From contig JAJRYB010000034.1 in NCBI GenBank assembly GCA_024275995.1, positions 1 to 44,428 of the forward strand: 44,428 nucleotides of DNA, read 5' to 3'. The translations under genes were made by a program, and so were the position numbers. Origin of the DNA: Planctomycetota bacterium. Its GTDB lineage: Bacteria; Planctomycetota; Phycisphaerae; SM23-33. The notes below the pieces were generated by a model, which had not been told where the DNA came from, did not search any database, and was given only the letters and a program-made list of their open reading frames with translations. This document shows, one piece after another, positions 40,890 to 44,428 of this stretch. How positions within the stretch are numbered: the stretch's first letter is position 1; every line of letters starts with the position of its first letter.

Positions 40890-42023
40890 CTAACGCCAGT
40901 CCCTGAGAATTTTCGTCGCCGTCGCGGTCGCTTTTCCGATCTCGACGCTCGCGCCGCAATCGGACAGTGCGTATTCCATCGCCGCGATCAGCCCGATCGT
41001 GTCCAGCGGGTCCACGTATCCCAGGTGCGAGATGCGGCAGAGTTTGCCCTTGAGCTTTTCCTGCCCGCCCGCGACGGACGCGCCGTACTTGTCCTGCAGA
41101 ACCTTGCGGAACCTGTCGTCCACGCCGGCAGGGTACAGCAGTCCCGTCACCGAATCGCTCGGTTGGCGGCTGAAGACCTTCATTCCCATTTCGACCGCCG
41201 CTTCGCGCATCGCCCCGGCGAGCAGGGAAACGCGCTCCCATAGCGTCTCGATACCGACGCCGTTAATCATGTCCACGGCAACCTTCAGCCCGCGGATAAG
41301 ACTCACCGGACCGGTATAGGGCGTGTCGTCTTTCGCGATCGATTTGCGATACGCGCGCAGGTCCAGGTAGAAACCGCGCGGTTTCTGTGCGTCGATGACC
41401 TTCCACGCCCTCTCGCTGACCGATAGAAACGCCAGTCCCGGAGGAAGCATGAACGCCTTCTGGCTGCCGGAGGCGACGATGTCCACGCCCCATTCGTCCG
41501 TCTTGAGCGGCAGCGCTCCGCACGCGGTAATCGCATCCACGATAAGGATCGCGTCCGTTTCCCGAACGACGCGGGCGATCGCTTCCATATCGCACGCCGT
41601 CGCAGTGGATGTCTCGCTGTAAACCGTAACGACCGCGCCGTAATCGCCGGTGGCGAGTTTTTCCTTCACCGTCTCGGCCGACAGGGCCGTGCCCCATTCG
41701 AGCTTCACTTCATCGGTGTCCAGGGCGTATCGCTTTGCGATTTTCACCCATCGCTCGCCGAACTTTCCACCGTCCGCCACCAGCACCTTCCTGTCGCGCG
41801 GAACCGCCTCGGCAATGGCTGCCTCCATTCCGGCAGTACCGCTGCCGGCTATCGTCAGCACGTCGTTGTCCGTCATGAAAATCTTCTTCATACCGGCGGA
41901 TACCTCCGCGAACATCTCGCGGAATCGCGGCGTGCGGTGATGGAACATCGGCCTGGCCATTTCCACCAGCACTTCCGGTGGAACGTCAGTGGGACCGGGG
42001 GTGAATAATCGCTGCTTGATCAT
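40890..42023 (-). CDS. Class V aminotransferase (serine pathway partner of SerA)
   Basis: 377 residues. The PLP lysine is K189 in SGSQKAFMLPPGLAF. SGTAGMEAA (61-69) and VDAITACGALPL are the cofactor-binding and substrate loops of the alanine-glyoxylate/serine-pyruvate aminotransferase group. In methanogens and others this protein sits beside serA and is proposed to transaminate phosphohydroxypyruvate; the exact amino donor cannot be read here. The ATG at 42023 with GGAGA 9 bases upstream is preferred; the frame is open upstream to 42230 but that part looks like leader. Confidence 0.88.
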   Translation of the reverse strand: MIKQRLFTPGPTDVPPEVLVEMARPMFHHRTPRFREMFAEVSAGMKKIFMTDNDVLTIAGSGTAGMEAAIAEAVPRDRKVLVADGGKFGERWVKIAKRYALDTDEVKLEWGTALSAETVKEKLATGDYGAVVTVYSETSTATACDMEAIARVVRETDAILIVDAITACGALPLKTDEWGVDIVASGSQKAFMLPPGLAFLSVSERAWKVIDAQKPRGFYLDLRAYRKSIAKDDTPYTGPVSLIRGLKVAVDMINGVGIETLWERVSLLAGAMREAAVEMGMKVFSRQPSDSVTGLLYPAGVDDRFRKVLQDKYGASVAGGQEKLKGKLCRISHLGYVDPLDTIGLIAAMEYALSDCGASVEIGKATATATKILRDWR

Positions 42024-42230
42024 GAGATGTTTCTCCGATAGCGGCTGGGCAACAGGAACAAGCCGGCAGCGCCGCAGCCCCTTGCTACGGTTGCCGCCTG
42101 TCGCAGGATTCTTTTTGTATCGCCCGACGCGCCGCACCTGCATCCGCTGGTAAAAACCCCCAGGCGCCCGGGTTTCAACGGGAAGATTATCCGTCCCCGA
42201 AACCCCTGTCAAGCGACAAAGGTCATCCAC
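42024..42230 (-). promoter_or_regulatory. Possible structured leader of the aminotransferase-serA operon
   Basis: About 200 nt before the aminotransferase contain a GGCAACC motif followed by a 7-bp stem CCGTAGC-AAGGG-GCTGCGG and further GC-rich pairing. The frame is open but the residues are unlike the family. No known riboswitch is identified. Confidence 0.35.
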
Positions 42231-42266
42231 TGGGGATCAAGCGTTCTACCTGTACGGAAAATCGGG

Positions 42267-42272
42267 TATACT
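42267..42272 (+). promoter_or_regulatory. -10-like TATACT before the terminal gene
   Basis: TATACT ends 9 bases before the GTG start at 42282, so transcription would begin next to the start codon. No clear -35. Confidence 0.4.
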
Positions 42273-42281
42273 GCGTGAACC

Positions 42282-44428
42282 GTGATACGGAAAAACGCCA
42301 TACAAAACGCCCTGATTGTAATGGGAATGCTCCTGGCAGCCGTTTCGGCGTCCGCCGGCGACGACGCGACAAAACCGGCTGCGGACGAAAAAGTGCTCTT
42401 CACTTTCGCCATATTCGGGGACAACAAGGGCGGAGGAAAGGTGCTGGAAGGCGTCTTCGAAAACTTCAAACGAATCAGGGTGTCATTCATGCTCGGCATG
42501 GGCGACCACTTCCAATCCAAGGCGCAGATCGATTCGTGGAACGGATCGATTCGGAAGGTCTACGGCAATACGAAAAGCTTCTACCGGCGGTTGTACCTGA
42601 CCGCCGGCGATAACGAAGCCCAGGCCTATTCCGGCAAGCAAACCAACGCCGGGGCAGAACGACCGTTTTTTTACATGGCCGGCCTTTTCGACGCGAAAAC
42701 GGACAAGCCCCTGCGTGACACGATCGTCGATTACGATCGGAAGTTCCTGGACTACTACGCGCAGCTCAACATAAACGGACTGCGTGTGCACCTGCTGAAC
42801 CTCTACGATCAGGACGCCGTTCCGATGGACCGCGTAACGTGGAACTTCGCCAGCCGAATTGCCGGGAAGGTCCGCAAGGAATACCGCGGCCAGCCGTGGA
42901 TTGTGATGGCGCACGACGGGCCGTGGTGGCGATCGTATTTCAGGAAGGGGCACGATATATACTTCTGCGACCTGCTGCTGGGCGCGAGCTGGCACAGGTA
43001 TCTCTGCTTCGGAGCCGAGGGCGGAGGGACCAACCTGGCGTTCAATACATCCGCCGTCGCGTACAACGACAGCAGTTGGTACGCCGTGATGGTTATGAAG
43101 GACAAGTTCGTACTGCTGAACATTTCGGACAAGAAGCTGGAGGTCAAGGGCAAACCCGGCTGCCACGTCAAACCGTTCGGAAAAAAAGGATACGCCGGCG
43201 ACGCATCGGCGTGGTTCGATCTGCTCAAAAAATACGGGCGCAGCGGAAAGGGCGATTGGGGGCCGCTTCCGGAAGGTCCGAAAAAGAGCGTCAAAACGCC
43301 CCGCGAGGTCAAGGTGTACGCGGCCGTGATCGACTTCAAGACAATCGCGGACCGCAAGGCTGCATCGCCCTACGGCGAGCAGTTGGCCGACAGCGTGCGC
43401 CTGGGACTTCGCCGCACCAGACAAATGGAGGTTATCGATCGCCTGACGACGCGCGACCTGTCCGGTCCGCTCGGGCTTGAAACACCGGCGGAGAAAGTCC
43501 GCCGTCTCATGGCCGAGAAGATCGGCGCTAACCTTGCGCTGTACGGCTCGGTGCAGAAGGCAGGCGACGTAGTGCGGGCGGAGGTCCGCTGCATCGACCT
43601 GAGAGACCCGAAAAAGCCCGTCATGTGGACGAAAGTCTTTTCCGATGAAACACAGCGAGCGCGGTCCGTGATAGCCCGCGGGATTGTCGAAGCGGCAATC
43701 GGAAAGCAGCTTTGGCGACCGCCCGAGTACGGCGATGAGCCGGAGCCGAAGAATTTCGCCAGGCCCCTGAACGCCAACGGAAGTTTCGACGAAGGTTCCG
43801 GCGGGTGGGATCGTCCCGATAACGTCAGCACGTTTATCGAAGACGGTCCTGCCGGTCGCGGCAGGATTCTTCGCGTACGCACCGACCTCGAGCGCGATCC
43901 CTGGCTGGCGTATCGCAGGGCGCTTCGGATGGGCAAGGCCGACCCCGGCAAGCCCCCGAAGATCAGGCGCGACGTGAGTTACGGATCCGTCGCGGGGCTG
44001 GAGGGCGTGCATTATCGCAGCGAGTGGATCAAGGCGACGCCCGGGCAGCGATACTGGCTCGTCGTGGACATGAAGGGCAAGATGTCAGGCATGTTCTTTC
44101 CGAAGGTCTTCGTGAAAGGCTTTCGCAGGACCGTCGCCGGCGAAGACGGGCTTTCGGAAAGCTCCCTTGCGGCGCTTGGGCTTACGCCGAAGCAATTCGC
44201 CGCCCTTCCCGAGGACAAACGTCGGAAGCTCATCAAAACCGACGCCAAAAAACATCCGATGCGCCATCTGCGCGAATCTTACCGGTGGTACCTCGCCTGC
44301 CGAAACGATCAGAACGCCTGGATGCACTTCGCCGCGCCGTTTCCTCCGCGCGGCGGTCTGCCGAAAGACGTCGAGTTCCTCCAGATACAGATTTACTCGT
44401 ACTGGCCGCCCGGCGAATACCTGTGGGA
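42282..44428 (+). CDS. Large secreted multidomain protein: phosphoesterase-like, CsgG/TolB-like, CBM-like (3' end cut)
   Basis: The frame is open from GTG 42282 to the last base (over 715 residues). A signal peptide covers about 1-25 (ALIVMGMLLAAVSASA). Residues about 38-240 follow the pattern of a divergent calcineurin-like phosphoesterase: GDN (46-48), GMGDHF (72-77), AGDNE (108-112, in place of GNHD/E), AHDG (210-213) and a late His (238); the usual first DxH is missing, so activity is uncertain. About 345-470 resembles CsgG/TolB-type domains (KVYAAVIDF...EQLADSVRLGLRRTRQMEVIDRL...GANLALYGSV). About 497-615 (NANGSFDEGSGGWDRPD...YRSEWIKATPGQRYWLVVDM) looks like a family 4/9 carbohydrate-binding module. 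All domain calls are by motif. Confidence 0.75.
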   Translation, partial: MIRKNAIQNALIVMGMLLAAVSASAGDDATKPAADEKVLFTFAIFGDNKGGGKVLEGVFENFKRIRVSFMLGMGDHFQSKAQIDSWNGSIRKVYGNTKSFYRRLYLTAGDNEAQAYSGKQTNAGAERPFFYMAGLFDAKTDKPLRDTIVDYDRKFLDYYAQLNINGLRVHLLNLYDQDAVPMDRVTWNFASRIAGKVRKEYRGQPWIVMAHDGPWWRSYFRKGHDIYFCDLLLGASWHRYLCFGAEGGGTNLAFNTSAVAYNDSSWYAVMVMKDKFVLLNISDKKLEVKGKPGCHVKPFGKKGYAGDASAWFDLLKKYGRSGKGDWGPLPEGPKKSVKTPREVKVYAAVIDFKTIADRKAASPYGEQLADSVRLGLRRTRQMEVIDRLTTRDLSGPLGLETPAEKVRRLMAEKIGANLALYGSVQKAGDVVRAEVRCIDLRDPKKPVMWTKVFSDETQRARSVIARGIVEAAIGKQLWRPPEYGDEPEPKNFARPLNANGSFDEGSGGWDRPDNVSTFIEDGPAGRGRILRVRTDLERDPWLAYRRALRMGKADPGKPPKIRRDVSYGSVAGLEGVHYRSEWIKATPGQRYWLVVDMKGKMSGMFFPKVFVKGFRRTVAGEDGLSESSLAALGLTPKQFAALPEDKRRKLIKTDAKKHPMRHLRESYRWYLACRNDQNAWMHFAAPFPPRGGLPKDVEFLQIQIYSYWPPGEYLW

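Noticed and set aside
42483-44012. Minus-strand open frame (509 codons) at the window end
   Set aside because: The plus-strand frame from 42282 has a signal peptide and domain motifs and is open to the last base; the minus frame is its shadow.

Overview
The window is about 44 kb of moderately high-GC bacterial chromosome. Two PEP-CTERM proteins, many lipoproteins, a double-membrane-type secretion pseudopilus locus and numerous palindromic intergenic repeats fit a Gram-negative, most likely a member of the Planctomycetota (Phycisphaerae-like). That placement is inference from gene content, not from a marker gene.

0-12 kb is one continuous plus-strand pseudopilus locus: the tail of a GspE/PilB ATPase, a PilT-type ATPase, a second full-length GspE/PilB ATPase with an MshEN (c-di-GMP-type) N-terminus, the GspF/PilC platform protein, then seven prepilin-like genes in the order G-G-G-H-I-J-K. 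The K-like protein is very large and carries a lamin-tail-like insertion. No secretin is present. Two scars stand out: an 85-bp tandem duplication of the pilT tail, and a duplicated prepilin leader in the I-like gene that contains a dispersed palindromic repeat.

12-18 kb holds nikR, tRNA-Gln(CTG), a PilZ protein, an aconitase-family large subunit (LeuC-like, without a small subunit beside it), a methyltransferase, about 900 bp of repeat-rich non-coding DNA, a PEP-CTERM protein and a family 2 glycosyltransferase. 18-22 kb is a minus-strand operon nadC-birA-polytopic membrane protein. 22-27 kb (plus) has a lipoprotein, a membrane-anchored TIM-barrel glycosidase-like protein, a second PEP-CTERM gene behind a near-consensus promoter and long leader, and two TPM-domain proteins.

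27-32 kb (minus) has a lipoprotein, tRNA-Val(CAC), an RluD-type pseudouridine synthase, an orphan corrinoid protein, a TPR/YfgM-like membrane protein and another lipoprotein. 32-36 kb (plus) has a small DUF1330-like protein, a dihydroxy-acid dehydratase gene interrupted by an in-frame TAG at codon 40, a DUF5677-like AT-rich gene and a canonical MntA-HepT toxin-antitoxin pair. 36-44 kb has a lipoprotein, a GNAT acetyltransferase, a LarA-like protein, an unknown protein, the serine-pathway pair class V aminotransferase-serA, and a large secreted multidomain protein that runs off the window end.

The best candidates for something undescribed are the hybrid secretion/pilus locus with its lamin-tail pseudopilin, the otherwise intact ilvD with an internal amber codon, and the terminal phosphoesterase/CsgG-like/CBM-like protein. 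Several genes have a -10-like hexamer only 6-9 bases before the start codon, suggesting leaderless transcripts.
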